From Marinoscillum sp964351625 (lineage in GTDB: Bacteria > Bacteroidota > Bacteroidia > Cytophagales > Cyclobacteriaceae): 64,000 nt of DNA. The translations under genes and the position numbers were made by a program. How positions within the stretch are numbered: the first letter of the stretch is position 1; each line of letters begins with the position of its first letter. Under the pieces are notes generated by a model that searched no databases, was not told the DNA's origin, and saw only the letters and a program-made list of their open reading frames with translations. The stretch lies in the NCBI GenBank assembly GCA_964351625.1, contig CAYGOV010000003.1, positions 124,001 to 188,000 of the forward strand, in the 5' to 3' direction. Shown piece by piece: positions 11,325 through 20,056 of the stretch.

Positions 11325-12548
11325 ATGAAATTATCAACATCCTACTTTTTAGCCATAATTGTATTAACGATCGTGGCATGTCAGCCTCAACAGGTACAAG
11401 AAAATCCTGCTGACGAGCTAAATATTACTCCTGAACGTCTTGATTTCTTTGGGATTACGAATCAAGAGTATTTGAGTGCCGCTTCCAAGAGAGCCTTGAA
11501 ATGGGATCCAAACTTGACGAATGAGTGGTTTGGCGAGTTTCAAGTTTACGATTTGAAAGGAGATCTAGCTTATGAGGAGGGCGTGGTGCGACGTGATCCG
11601 AGTGCTATTATCCAACATGAAGGAAAATACCTAGTGTGGTATAGCAAAAGTATTGGCCCTACAGACGGGTTCAGTGGGGATATAGAGAAAGACAAGGTTT
11701 TTCCTTGGGATCGATGCGATATCTGGTACGCTTCTTCAAAGGACGGCATCACTTGGAAGGAAGAAGGCTTGGCAGTGCCAAGAGGTAAGAAAGGAGCTTA
11801 TGACGACCGATCTGTCTTTACCACTGAAATCTTGGAATGGGAAGGCAAATACTACCTGGTTTATCAGACAGTAAAATCACCGTATAACGTAAGAGTGAAA
11901 AATCAGGTAGGAATGGCCTGGTCCAATTCTCCTTATGGACCATGGACAAAAACAGAGGAACCTGTACTCAGTCCTGCAGATAATGGTGTTTGGAAAGGTA
12001 CCGAGCAAAATCGTTTTTTAGTTGAGAAAAAGGGGGATTTCGATAGCCATAAAGTACATGACCCATGCATCATTCCTTACAATGGAAAATTCTATTTGTA
12101 TTATAAAGGAGAGCAAATGGGTGAAGCGATTACTTGGGGTGGTCGTCAAATACGTCATGGTGTGGCCATTGCTGATAATCCACTGGGACCTTATGTGAAG
12201 TCTAAGTTCAACCCAATCTCTAATAGTGGTCACGAAATTTGTGTTTGGCCTTACAGAGGGGGGATCGCATCGTTGATTACAACGGATGGTCCGGAAAAGA
12301 ATACTGTTCAGGTATCACCAGATGGTATCAATTTCGAAATTATAGCTAGCATACCAGCACCACCACATGCGATAGGGCTGAATAGGACAGTTGATCCTGA
12401 TGATCCATTTAATATTTTTCAGTGGGGATTGACACATGAATATAGAAGCTATAATTATCAATATATCAGAGGGTTCAAAGGCAAGAGAAAAACGACGCAT
12501 GTAGCTAAAGGGGAAGTTTCTGGTAAGAAGGCAAGTGACGAGAAATAG
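11325..12548 (+). CDS. GH117 alpha-1,3-neoagarooligosaccharide hydrolase (lipoprotein)
   Basis: 407 residues with an SPII signal (VACQ, Cys19) and a five-bladed beta-propeller. Residues matching the catalytic set described for GH117 are present in order: Asp91 (RRDPSAII), Asp246 (KVHDPCIIPY), His303 and Glu304 (SGHEICVWPY). The N-terminal helical segment and C-terminal QYIRGFKGKRK also fit the family, some members of which dimerise by domain swapping. GH117 removes 3,6-anhydro-L-galactose from the non-reducing end of neoagaro-oligosaccharides, providing the substrate for the dehydrogenase and cycloisomerase upstream. The lipoprotein signal suggests periplasmic or membrane-anchored action. This gene is the strongest indicator that the cluster targets agar. 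Confidence 0.9.
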   Translation: MKLSTSYFLAIIVLTIVACQPQQVQENPADELNITPERLDFFGITNQEYLSAASKRALKWDPNLTNEWFGEFQVYDLKGDLAYEEGVVRRDPSAIIQHEGKYLVWYSKSIGPTDGFSGDIEKDKVFPWDRCDIWYASSKDGITWKEEGLAVPRGKKGAYDDRSVFTTEILEWEGKYYLVYQTVKSPYNVRVKNQVGMAWSNSPYGPWTKTEEPVLSPADNGVWKGTEQNRFLVEKKGDFDSHKVHDPCIIPYNGKFYLYYKGEQMGEAITWGGRQIRHGVAIADNPLGPYVKSKFNPISNSGHEICVWPYRGGIASLITTDGPEKNTVQVSPDGINFEIIASIPAPPHAIGLNRTVDPDDPFNIFQWGLTHEYRSYNYQYIRGFKGKRKTTHVAKGEVSGKKASDEK

Positions 12549-12552
12549 GGAA

Positions 12553-14124
12553 ATGAAAAAAAGTGCCAGAAAATCAATTTTCCGAATAAATTCCATATCC
12601 AAGCTTTTTACTATTGGAATGGTAATAAGCTTAGGCTTTGGTTGCTCAGAGAGGAGCAAGAATATCCCTTCTCCAAATGTCGTGATCATTTATCTTGACG
12701 ATTTAGGTTATGGGGATTTAGGAGCTTACGGGGCTACAGGCCTTAAATCACCCAACATGGATATGCTGATAAATGGAGGTATAAAATTTACCAATGGATA
12801 TGCTTCTTCAGCCACATGTACACCTAGTAGGTATGCTTTATTGACAGGCGAATACCCATGGCGAAGGAAAAGTGCCCGAATTCTACCTGGTACTGCACCT
12901 TTGATTATTGATATTGCGCAGCAAACTATGCCGAAGATGTTCCAATCTGCAGGTTATCATACCGGTATTGTTGGGAAATGGCACCTTGGTTTGGGTGATG
13001 GAAATATAGATTGGAATCAACATATAAGTCCTAGCCCGAATGAAGTAGGATTCGACTATTCGTATATTCTTGCAGCTACTCAGGATAGGGTGCCTACTGT
13101 ATATATAGAAAATGGTGGCGTGGTAGGTCTGGATCCAAAGGATCCAATTGAAGTTAGTTACAATGAGAATTTTCAGGGAGAGCCGACAGGGTTGGATAAT
13201 CCGGAATTAACTACCATGAAATGGCATCATGGTCACAATAATAGTATCGTTAATGGCATACCACGAATAGGTTTTATGAAGGGTGGCGAGGCTGCCAAAT
13301 GGAGTGATGTAAATATGGCAGATCATTTCTTAGCTAAAGCGAAGGATTATGTCGGTCAACATAAGAATGAGCCTTTCTTCTTGTACTATGCGTTGCAGCA
13401 ACCACATGTGCCAAGGACCCCGAATCCACGATTTGTAGGCAGCTCAGGTATGGGACCAAGAGGTGATGTGATTGTAGAAGCTGACTGGTGTATTGGCGAG
13501 TTTATCAAAATGTTGGAGACAGAAGGATTACTTGAAAACACTATTATTGTGCTGTCAAGCGACAATGGTCCTGTTCTTAATGATGGATATTATGATGATG
13601 CAGTAGAAAAACTAGGAGATCATGATCCAAAAGGTGGATTGAGGGGTGGAAAATACAGCTTGTTTGAAGCAGGTACTAGAGTTCCTTTTGCAGTTTATTG
13701 GAAAGGGAAAATCAAACCGCTGGTTTCCGATGCGTTGGTTTGCCAAATGGATTTATTTGCGTCTTTCGCTGATCTCTTAACTATTCAAATTGATTCTACA
13801 GATAGTGAAAACCTTTTAGATGTTTTCATGGGAGTAACGGATAAGGGTAGAGAGGAATTAATTCTAGAAGCCTCTTCTAGGACAGCATTTAGAAAAGGTA
13901 ATTGGGTGCTGATTCCTCCATATAATGGTCCAGCGATAAACGAGGATGTCAATATTGAACTAGGAAATTCTTCAGAATTTCAGCTTTATATGCTAAATGA
14001 GGATAGAAGTCAAAGTGATAATTTGGCTAAAAAAAAACCTGAAAAGTTGAAAGAAATGAAGCAAGCTTTTTTAGCCATTAGGGGGGATAAATATTCAACA
14101 AATCAGCAGCTTGAGCTAAAGTGA
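12553..14124 (+). CDS. S1 family sulfatase (formylglycine-dependent), lipoprotein
   Basis: 523 residues from the ATG at 12553, chosen because it begins a MKKSARK signal ending in a lipobox (LGFGC, Cys31) and lies just after the GH117 stop. Type I sulfatase motifs: metal-binding YLDDLGYGD (Asp49-Asp50), Cys89 in CTPSR, which must be converted to formylglycine, GKWHLG and SSDNGP. It hydrolyses sulfate esters, and in this cluster probably those on agar- or porphyran-type galactans. The position on the sugar cannot be deduced by eye. No formylglycine-generating enzyme lies in the window. Confidence 0.87.
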   Translation: MKKSARKSIFRINSISKLFTIGMVISLGFGCSERSKNIPSPNVVIIYLDDLGYGDLGAYGATGLKSPNMDMLINGGIKFTNGYASSATCTPSRYALLTGEYPWRRKSARILPGTAPLIIDIAQQTMPKMFQSAGYHTGIVGKWHLGLGDGNIDWNQHISPSPNEVGFDYSYILAATQDRVPTVYIENGGVVGLDPKDPIEVSYNENFQGEPTGLDNPELTTMKWHHGHNNSIVNGIPRIGFMKGGEAAKWSDVNMADHFLAKAKDYVGQHKNEPFFLYYALQQPHVPRTPNPRFVGSSGMGPRGDVIVEADWCIGEFIKMLETEGLLENTIIVLSSDNGPVLNDGYYDDAVEKLGDHDPKGGLRGGKYSLFEAGTRVPFAVYWKGKIKPLVSDALVCQMDLFASFADLLTIQIDSTDSENLLDVFMGVTDKGREELILEASSRTAFRKGNWVLIPPYNGPAINEDVNIELGNSSEFQLYMLNEDRSQSDNLAKKKPEKLKEMKQAFLAIRGDKYSTNQQLELK

Positions 14125-14220
14125 AAATTGAATTAAAAAGCTTTTCATCGATTTACAGGCCTTGCTGTGGCAAAACGAATCGAGCTCAAATTAAACGTTA
14201 AGGAGAAATAATCAATAAGT

Positions 14221-16410
14221 GTGAAATATCTATTAACCACTGTTATTTTTTGGCTCCTCCTGCTAGGGCAAGCATATTCTCAGCAGATTGATTTTTCGTT
14301 TAGAAATTCAGATCTTCCACTTAATGATCGGGTAGAAATCTTAGTTGCTCAAATGACCATTGAAGAAAAAATCGGTCAATTGGTGAATGATGCCCCGGCT
14401 ATTCCTCGTCTTGGAATTCCTGAATATGAGTGGTGGAACGAAGCATTACACGGGATCGCAAGAAATGGTAAAGCTACAGTCTTTCCTCAGGCGATTGGAT
14501 TGGCTGCTACGTTCGATCCGGAATTGGCTGGAAGAGTGGCCACAGCGATTTCGACGGAGGCAAGGGCTAAATATATTATTGCACAAGAAGCCGGTAACCA
14601 CGGTAGATATGCCGGGCTCACTTTCTGGACACCTAATGTAAATATATTTAGAGATCCGCGCTGGGGTCGGGGGCAAGAGACTTATGGTGAAGATCCATTC
14701 CTTACCTCAAAGATGGGAGTTGCATTCGTGAACGGACTTCAAGGAAATGATCCCAATTATCTGAGATCTGCAGCATGTGCCAAACACTTTGCTGTTCACT
14801 CTGGTCCAGAGGCTAATCGTATGGAATTTAATGCCATCCCAACGAAGCAAGATTTATACGAAACCTACCTCCCAGCTTTTGAGGCCTTGATTACTGAAGC
14901 AAAGGTAGAGGGGGTCATGGCTGCCTACAATGCAGTTTATGGAGATCCTGCTTGTGCTAGCTCTTTTTTATTGCAAGACATTCTTAGGAATGAATGGAAT
15001 TTTGATGGCTATGTTGTCTCAGATTGTGGAGCAATCGGTAGAATATCGACTGCACATAAGTTTGTTGAGACCAGAGTTGAGGCTGCGGCCAAAGCTCTTG
15101 AAGCAGGTGTTGAATTGAACTGCGGGGATACTTATAGTCTATTGCAAAACGCCCTAGAAGGCGAACTCATTACCAAAGAACTTGTCCATGAGCGTACCAA
15201 ACAACTATTAAAGACAAGGTTTCGACTGGGAATGTTTGATGATGATAAAAACCACCCTTACAATATTATTGGTATAGAAAACATCCATAGCAAGGACCAT
15301 GTGGATCTTGCCAGAGAAACAGCACGAAAATCCATAGTGCTGTTAAAAAACAAAAACAATGTGCTTCCACTTTCTAAGGACATCAAAGTGCCTTATGTAA
15401 CTGGCCCATTTGCTAATTCTGCGGACATGCTTATGGGTAACTATTATGGTATTAGTCCGAACCTAGTCACGGTACTTGAGGGGATTGCTGATGCCATTTC
15501 CTTAAGTTCATCTCTGAATTATAGGAGTGGGGTCTTACCCTTTCAAGACAATTTGAACTCATTGAATTATGCCCCAATTGTTGCGAGCATGTCGGATGCA
15601 ACAATTTGTGTTGTCGGATTGACAGCTGATCGGGAAGGGGAACAGGTAGATGCAATTGCAGCAGAACATCATGGGGATAAAGTGGATTTACAATTACCAG
15701 AAAGCCAGCGAAAGTATGTGAAGGAAATTATAGAAAGGAAAAAAGGGCCTTTGATACTAGTCATTGCAAGTGGAAGTCCTATTTCATTGGAAGGAATTGA
15801 AGAGCATTGCGATGCCATACTTCAGATTTGGTACCCTGGGGAGCAAGGTGGTCATGCCGTAGCAGATGTCATTTTCGGAGATTATTCCCCCTCAGGTCAC
15901 CTGCCCGTTACTTTCCCAAAAAATATTAATCAATTACCCCCATATGAGGATTATTCAATGCAAGGGCGCACTTATAAATACATGACGCAAGAACCGATGT
16001 TTCCATTCGGATTTGGGCTTAGTTATTCCAAAATTGAGATCAGCAACTTAGTGCTCAATACCTCCAAGCTTAAAAGTGACGATAACTTGATTATAGAACT
16101 GGAAATTACCAATATTGGAGATTACGATATTGAAGATGTGATTCAGCTTTATGTCAGTCCGGTGCAAGTTTCAGATGGTATTCCATATCAAAGTCTAAAG
16201 GACTTTAAAAGGATAGGTTTTAGGAGAGGTGAGAAAAGTACTATTTCTTTTACGTTAAAAGCGGAAGATTTAAAAGTGATTAATTCCCAAGGTCAAATGA
16301 AATGGCGAAAAGGTGATTATAAAATTATTGTGGGAAATTCTTCACCTGGTGACTTGAGTAATAAACTTGGAGCCGCTGTGCCGCAAGAAGCAATTATTAG
16401 CTTGAAATGA
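14221..16410 (+). CDS. GH3 family glycoside hydrolase (secreted)
   Basis: 729 residues with a signal peptide (GTG start at 14221; cleavage near QAYSQ). The N-terminal barrel carries EWWNEALHGI and KHFAVHSGPE; the nucleophile is Asp268 (VVSDCGAI). The second alpha/beta domain contains GEQGGHAVADVIFG, and an Fn3-like domain closes the protein (DVIQLYVSPV...KDFKRIGF). The sequence is of the beta-xylosidase/beta-glucosidase (BXL-like) branch. Its role in an agar cluster is unclear: it might cleave a beta-linked side residue or mixed-linkage xylan found in red algae. It sits 96 bp after the sulfatase, so it may have its own promoter. Confidence 0.85.
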   Translation: MKYLLTTVIFWLLLLGQAYSQQIDFSFRNSDLPLNDRVEILVAQMTIEEKIGQLVNDAPAIPRLGIPEYEWWNEALHGIARNGKATVFPQAIGLAATFDPELAGRVATAISTEARAKYIIAQEAGNHGRYAGLTFWTPNVNIFRDPRWGRGQETYGEDPFLTSKMGVAFVNGLQGNDPNYLRSAACAKHFAVHSGPEANRMEFNAIPTKQDLYETYLPAFEALITEAKVEGVMAAYNAVYGDPACASSFLLQDILRNEWNFDGYVVSDCGAIGRISTAHKFVETRVEAAAKALEAGVELNCGDTYSLLQNALEGELITKELVHERTKQLLKTRFRLGMFDDDKNHPYNIIGIENIHSKDHVDLARETARKSIVLLKNKNNVLPLSKDIKVPYVTGPFANSADMLMGNYYGISPNLVTVLEGIADAISLSSSLNYRSGVLPFQDNLNSLNYAPIVASMSDATICVVGLTADREGEQVDAIAAEHHGDKVDLQLPESQRKYVKEIIERKKGPLILVIASGSPISLEGIEEHCDAILQIWYPGEQGGHAVADVIFGDYSPSGHLPVTFPKNINQLPPYEDYSMQGRTYKYMTQEPMFPFGFGLSYSKIEISNLVLNTSKLKSDDNLIIELEITNIGDYDIEDVIQLYVSPVQVSDGIPYQSLKDFKRIGFRRGEKSTISFTLKAEDLKVINSQGQMKWRKGDYKIIVGNSSPGDLSNKLGAAVPQEAIISLK

Positions 16411-16514
16411 TTTTATGTGTTCCTTATCCTAAAAGGATTATAAGGCCGCTGAATTAGAGTTTAATTAATTTCCTGTTACTGGTATGGGGCGATTTTGAAA
16501 CAAAACTTGCAAGG

Positions 16515-18128
16515 ATGAAACCACACAAAATAACTATAATAATTCTCATCCTGAGCTCTGTTTTGAGAGCTACCGCCTTAGAAAAACCTAAGGTAAAGAT
16601 CACGCAAATAGCTCAATGGGAAGTGATCGACTTAACGTTTAAAGCCCGAATCAAAACTGAAAATCCGTTTACGACTGATTTTGGTGCCTTGTTTATTCAT
16701 GAAAAAGGTGATACGCTGCGCTTGCCTGGTTTTTATAATGGTGGGGAGAGCTGGGTCGTTCGGTTTTCTTCAACGATTACAGGAAAGTGGAGTTACCTCA
16801 CATATGGGCCCGAAGGACTGTCCGGCCATTCGGCTAAAATTATGGTGGTTAATAATTCAGATGAGAATAAACATGGAGCGATCACCATTCCTGAGAATGA
16901 CCCTTGTCATTTCTATTATGAGGACGAAACACCCTATTTCTTATTGGCTTTTGAGTGTGACTGGTTATTTGCCTTGGACTATTACAATGATGCTGACTTA
17001 CCAAAGAGTAGGCACTTATTGAGTTTGTTGGAAGATAGCGGTATAAACCAAATAGTCATGAATGTTTTTTCCTATGATGTTTCATGGCAAAAAGATTCGC
17101 TCCTTTTAATGTATCCTGAGCATGAGTTTGGTGGATCCGAAGATATTTTTCCGTTTTTAGGCAACAATGAAAATCCGGATTTTTCCTCATTGAATGTAAC
17201 ATTCTTCAAAAAGCTTGACCGTACCATCTCGCTTATGGCTGAATACAATATTGATTCTCATTTGATGATCTACGTCTGGAATAAACTGGTAAACTGGCCG
17301 GATATGTACTCTGAGGCTGATAACATGTATTTCGATTATGTGGTTAAGCGCTATCAGGCCTATACAAATATAATATTTGATATTTCAAAAGAGGCTTTGT
17401 TCTACGGAAGGGCAGATGAGGCTTATATTTTAGAACGTATTGAGCGTGTTCGGAAGCTCGATCAATATCATCGGCTACTTTCGGTCCACGATTTTGGGTT
17501 TTGCAAGAGAAACCCTGATAAGGTGGATTTCATTTCTACGCAAAACTGGCGATGGGATATTTACAATGTAATGCTGGATGCAAGTCAGGAGTTCAAAGAC
17601 AAACCACTTTTTAATATAGAACATGGTGGCTATGAAGAATCTCCATATACTGTTTTCACAGGAGCATATACAGATCCAGCCATATGTCTTCAAAGAAACT
17701 ATCATTGCCTTTTTGCTGGTGCATATTCTACCTATTACTGGCAAGCAGCAGCATGGAATGTGATTATTCACAATCCATTTGAGCAGTCCGATTCATTTAT
17801 CAAACCTAAATTTTCATATTATAAACATCTGGTAGATTTTTTTACCGTACATCCTTATGCTCAATATAAACCAGCGCCATGGAGAAATGGTAGTGCATTC
17901 GCTTTGGTGGATTTACACAATGACAAGAATTTTCTATTCTATGTTCATAAAGAGAATTACTGCCTCCCTTCTTATTGGCTAAATAATGAAAATAATGGGA
18001 TCACATTTCAATGGTTTAACACACTTACTGGTATCTATTCTGAAGTAATGGAATACAAGAAAACTTCAGGTTTGATTTCTCCATGGATGGGGGAGGCTGA
18101 TGCTATTTTGATCTTGAAATCTGAGTAG
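16515..18128 (+). CDS. DUF5060 / clan-A-like putative glycoside hydrolase, secreted
   Basis: 537 residues with a signal peptide ending near ATALE. Residues 25-110 resemble the DUF5060 beta-sandwich (WEVIDLTFKARI...GFYNGGESWVVRFSSTITGKWSY). The centre looks like a TIM barrel (YFLLAFECDWLFALD; MAEYNIDSHLMIYVWN) with Glu369 in NIEHGGYEE at the usual position of a strand-7 glutamate, and the C-terminus resembles a small beta domain. DUF5060 proteins occur in algal polysaccharide loci, but the activity of this one is not established. It is the last gene of the run and ends 107 bp before the convergent CxxC protein gene. Confidence 0.6.
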   Translation: MKPHKITIIILILSSVLRATALEKPKVKITQIAQWEVIDLTFKARIKTENPFTTDFGALFIHEKGDTLRLPGFYNGGESWVVRFSSTITGKWSYLTYGPEGLSGHSAKIMVVNNSDENKHGAITIPENDPCHFYYEDETPYFLLAFECDWLFALDYYNDADLPKSRHLLSLLEDSGINQIVMNVFSYDVSWQKDSLLLMYPEHEFGGSEDIFPFLGNNENPDFSSLNVTFFKKLDRTISLMAEYNIDSHLMIYVWNKLVNWPDMYSEADNMYFDYVVKRYQAYTNIIFDISKEALFYGRADEAYILERIERVRKLDQYHRLLSVHDFGFCKRNPDKVDFISTQNWRWDIYNVMLDASQEFKDKPLFNIEHGGYEESPYTVFTGAYTDPAICLQRNYHCLFAGAYSTYYWQAAAWNVIIHNPFEQSDSFIKPKFSYYKHLVDFFTVHPYAQYKPAPWRNGSAFALVDLHNDKNFLFYVHKENYCLPSYWLNNENNGITFQWFNTLTGIYSEVMEYKKTSGLISPWMGEADAILILKSE

Positions 18129-18235
18129 AATTACTGAGGATACTAAAATTAGTACTTTAGAAATGTTCATTAGCTCCTGAGCGGAGCAAATGAATCGCGG
18201 TTCTACTGCCATTTCAGTTACATATCTGTAACAAA

Positions 18236-18448
18236 TCACAAATCCTCAATATTAACAGGTATAATCTTTCTCTCAGCCATCTCATCGTCGATGATGTATA
18301 GCGAGCCATCATGATCTTTGAATACACCTCTTGTATAACACCCTTCACACAAAAACCAATGAACATGCTCTAGGGGTAGTTCCAATGCCATCTTGGCAAC
18401 ATTGTAATCGAAATACTCTGGTGTACAGATAGAGCAGTATTCAGCCAT
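18236..18448 (-). CDS. Small CxxC zinc-finger-like hypothetical protein
   Basis: 70 residues from the ATG at 18448 (an upstream in-frame start at 18487 would add 13 unconvincing residues). Two CxxC pairs (CSIC near residue 5 and CEGC near 35) suggest one zinc site; the C-terminus is acidic and hydrophobic (LYIIDDEMAERKIIPVNIEDL). I do not recognise the family. It lies downstream of the recombinase on the same strand with 93 bp between, so it may be cargo or an accessory of the mobile element. Confidence 0.5.
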   Translation of the reverse strand: MAEYCSICTPEYFDYNVAKMALELPLEHVHWFLCEGCYTRGVFKDHDGSLYIIDDEMAERKIIPVNIEDL

Positions 18449-18541
18449 GATTTGATTTTTGCTCCAATTTAATAAAGCACTTTTCAATTAGCGTAGAGGG
18501 ATTAAAGAAAAATGTAGTTGTATGTTATTTACTATTTTTAA

Positions 18542-19825
18542 CTAGCCAAAGGCCCTCATCATTTGCTCATCAATAGTTTTTGTATCGACACCATAATAGT
18601 GATCAATAATCACCTTTAGACTTCTTCCAGATACCTCAGCAACGACTTTTGGAGAGATCCCTTTTTCACAACACATAGAGATGAAGGTTTTTACGGCAAT
18701 GTGAGTTGAGATTACTTGCCATTTAGGCACATACTCGTATTGTTTATTGCCAGAAGATGATCTAATCTTTTCTACTTTGGTATCTATTTCAGCAATCTTA
18801 CAAGCCTCCTTGATGTATTTATTGAATTTCTGCTCTGAGAGATCTGGAAGCTGATAATCATATTTAAAGAGAATTTCCTTTGCTTTTGGAGTAAGCGGGA
18901 TTCTTAAGTTTTTCTGATTCTTGAATGCTCTTGTTCTGATGATGCCGTCTTGAATGTGAAATTCTCTTAGCCTAGAGAGGTCTGAATATCTTAAGCCTGT
19001 GTAGCAATTAAAGACAAATAAGTCCTTCACCTTTTGATGTCTTGAGGCTTCAAAGTTCATTTCACCCAGCTTCTCAACTTCTTTTACTGTTAGGTGATAT
19101 ATTGGTTTTTTCTGCTTCAATACCTTCATTTCAGTGAAATCTACTTCCACTTTATGACCTCTCTTTTTGCAGTGCCTCAAAAAAGTTTTGAGGTTTTTAA
19201 TACTTGTGCCTACGGTATTATCCGCAAGACCAATTCCTCCGTCTTGTTTAATCAAATTGTGAAGAAGAAAATGAGTGAGCTCATCATAGGTATTCAAGGA
19301 GAAGTCAGATATTGTAAGCTTTCGTTTCTTAAAAGCTTCGAACTCCTTAAGATGATGGAGGGTAGTTGAAAAATTCTTTTTGGTGCCTTCGCTTTTATTC
19401 ATTGACAATATGTACTCGGAGAAGGTGGGAATGAGCGAATTTCTAGATACCTCGACTTTTGTTGATGTCTTTTTTGTCTGTTGTAGAATATATTGATCCT
19501 TTACTGTTTTGATATCTGGATTGCCTTCTTTCAGTAAGATTTCATTTGCGATTGATATGACTTGAGATTTAATCTCACTGATTCGTGTATTGCCTATTGC
19601 GTCATTTTTTTTGAGCGTTTTGATTAGAGCTTCATTGGCTTTGGTGTTTGCAATCTTGGACGCACTGTTGATTATTTCTTTTTTCGGATTCCAATGATTC
19701 AAATCTGTTCTTACAAGTGTACTGATTTCCATTGTCTTTTGTTGATGTCCATAACGGACGAAGACCAAACACTCATCTTTAGAATTTTTCTTGCTTTTGC
19801 TAATAACTGCTTTTACTGTTGCCAT
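18542..19825 (-). CDS. Tyrosine recombinase / integrase (Bacteroidota phage-integrase type)
   Basis: 427 residues: N-terminal arm-binding domain (KAVISKSKKNSKDECLVFVRYG), SAM-like core-binding domain (about 130-220) and catalytic domain (about 225-425). Arg I is in YTGLRYSDLSRL, the beta-hairpin Lys in FKNQKNLRIPL, and the nucleophile Tyr in the final DHYYGVD. The HxxR motif reads HIAVK, so the second catalytic Arg is replaced by Val with Lys adjacent, and the usual GH before the Tyr reads GR. This may be a divergent or decayed enzyme. It starts 122 bp from a tRNA 3'-end sequence, the standard position of an element integrase next to its attachment site. Confidence 0.88.
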   Translation of the reverse strand: MATVKAVISKSKKNSKDECLVFVRYGHQQKTMEISTLVRTDLNHWNPKKEIINSASKIANTKANEALIKTLKKNDAIGNTRISEIKSQVISIANEILLKEGNPDIKTVKDQYILQQTKKTSTKVEVSRNSLIPTFSEYILSMNKSEGTKKNFSTTLHHLKEFEAFKKRKLTISDFSLNTYDELTHFLLHNLIKQDGGIGLADNTVGTSIKNLKTFLRHCKKRGHKVEVDFTEMKVLKQKKPIYHLTVKEVEKLGEMNFEASRHQKVKDLFVFNCYTGLRYSDLSRLREFHIQDGIIRTRAFKNQKNLRIPLTPKAKEILFKYDYQLPDLSEQKFNKYIKEACKIAEIDTKVEKIRSSSGNKQYEYVPKWQVISTHIAVKTFISMCCEKGISPKVVAEVSGRSLKVIIDHYYGVDTKTIDEQMMRAFG

Positions 19826-19842
19826 ACAGTAAATATAAAATT

Positions 19843-19865
19843 AGTCAAGTTATCAGTCAAGTTAT
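19843..19865. repeat. Tandem direct repeat AGTCAAGTTAT x2 between integrase and att
   Basis: Two exact 11-bp copies at 19843-19853 and 19855-19865 lie immediately upstream of the integrase start and inside the interval leading to the tRNA-like attachment site. Arm-type sites of tyrosine recombinases often look like this; the function is inferred. Confidence 0.4.
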
Positions 19866-19947
19866 TAGTGGGATTTAATAGGTTTTCATTGGAGTTCAAA
19901 ACACCTAATATGCCTTTATAGGGTATTTAAGGGCATTATAGGGAATT

Positions 19948-19970
19948 GGGTTCGAATCCTTCCGAGCGCA
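19948..19970 (+). other. tRNA 3'-end fragment, probable attachment site (att)
   Basis: The sequence contains GGTTCGAATCC followed by TTCCGAGCGCA: a T-loop, the 3' half of a T stem, a seven-base acceptor strand (CGAGCGC) and a discriminator A. No D-arm, anticodon arm or 5' acceptor strand (expected GCGCTCG) precedes it, so it is only the 3' end of a tRNA gene. It lies 122 bp from the integrase start and directly before a terminator, as expected of an att site left when an element integrates into a tRNA gene. The intact tRNA should lie at the other, leftward end of the element. Confidence 0.65.
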
Positions 19971-19971
19971 C

Positions 19972-20007
19972 AAAAAAGGTCCTTTCATTTATGAAAGGAC
20001 CTTTTTA
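19972..20007 (+). terminator. Strong intrinsic terminator
   Basis: An 11-bp perfect stem (AGGTCCTTTCA with TGAAAGGACCT, arms 19977-19987 and 19992-20002) with a 4-base loop, flanked by an A run and a T run, so it can work in both directions. It follows the tRNA 3' end and was probably the terminator of the original tRNA transcript; it also lies beyond the end of the minus-strand hydroxybutyryl-CoA dehydrogenase gene. Confidence 0.8.
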
Positions 20008-20056
20008 TTTAGGACTAGTCATAGTGTTATATTCACTTGGGGTTTTCTAAAAAAAC

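Noticed and set aside
19915..19970. A complete tRNA gene
   Set aside because: Only the T-loop and 3' acceptor strand are present; no anticodon arm, D-arm or 5' acceptor strand can be folded from the preceding bases.
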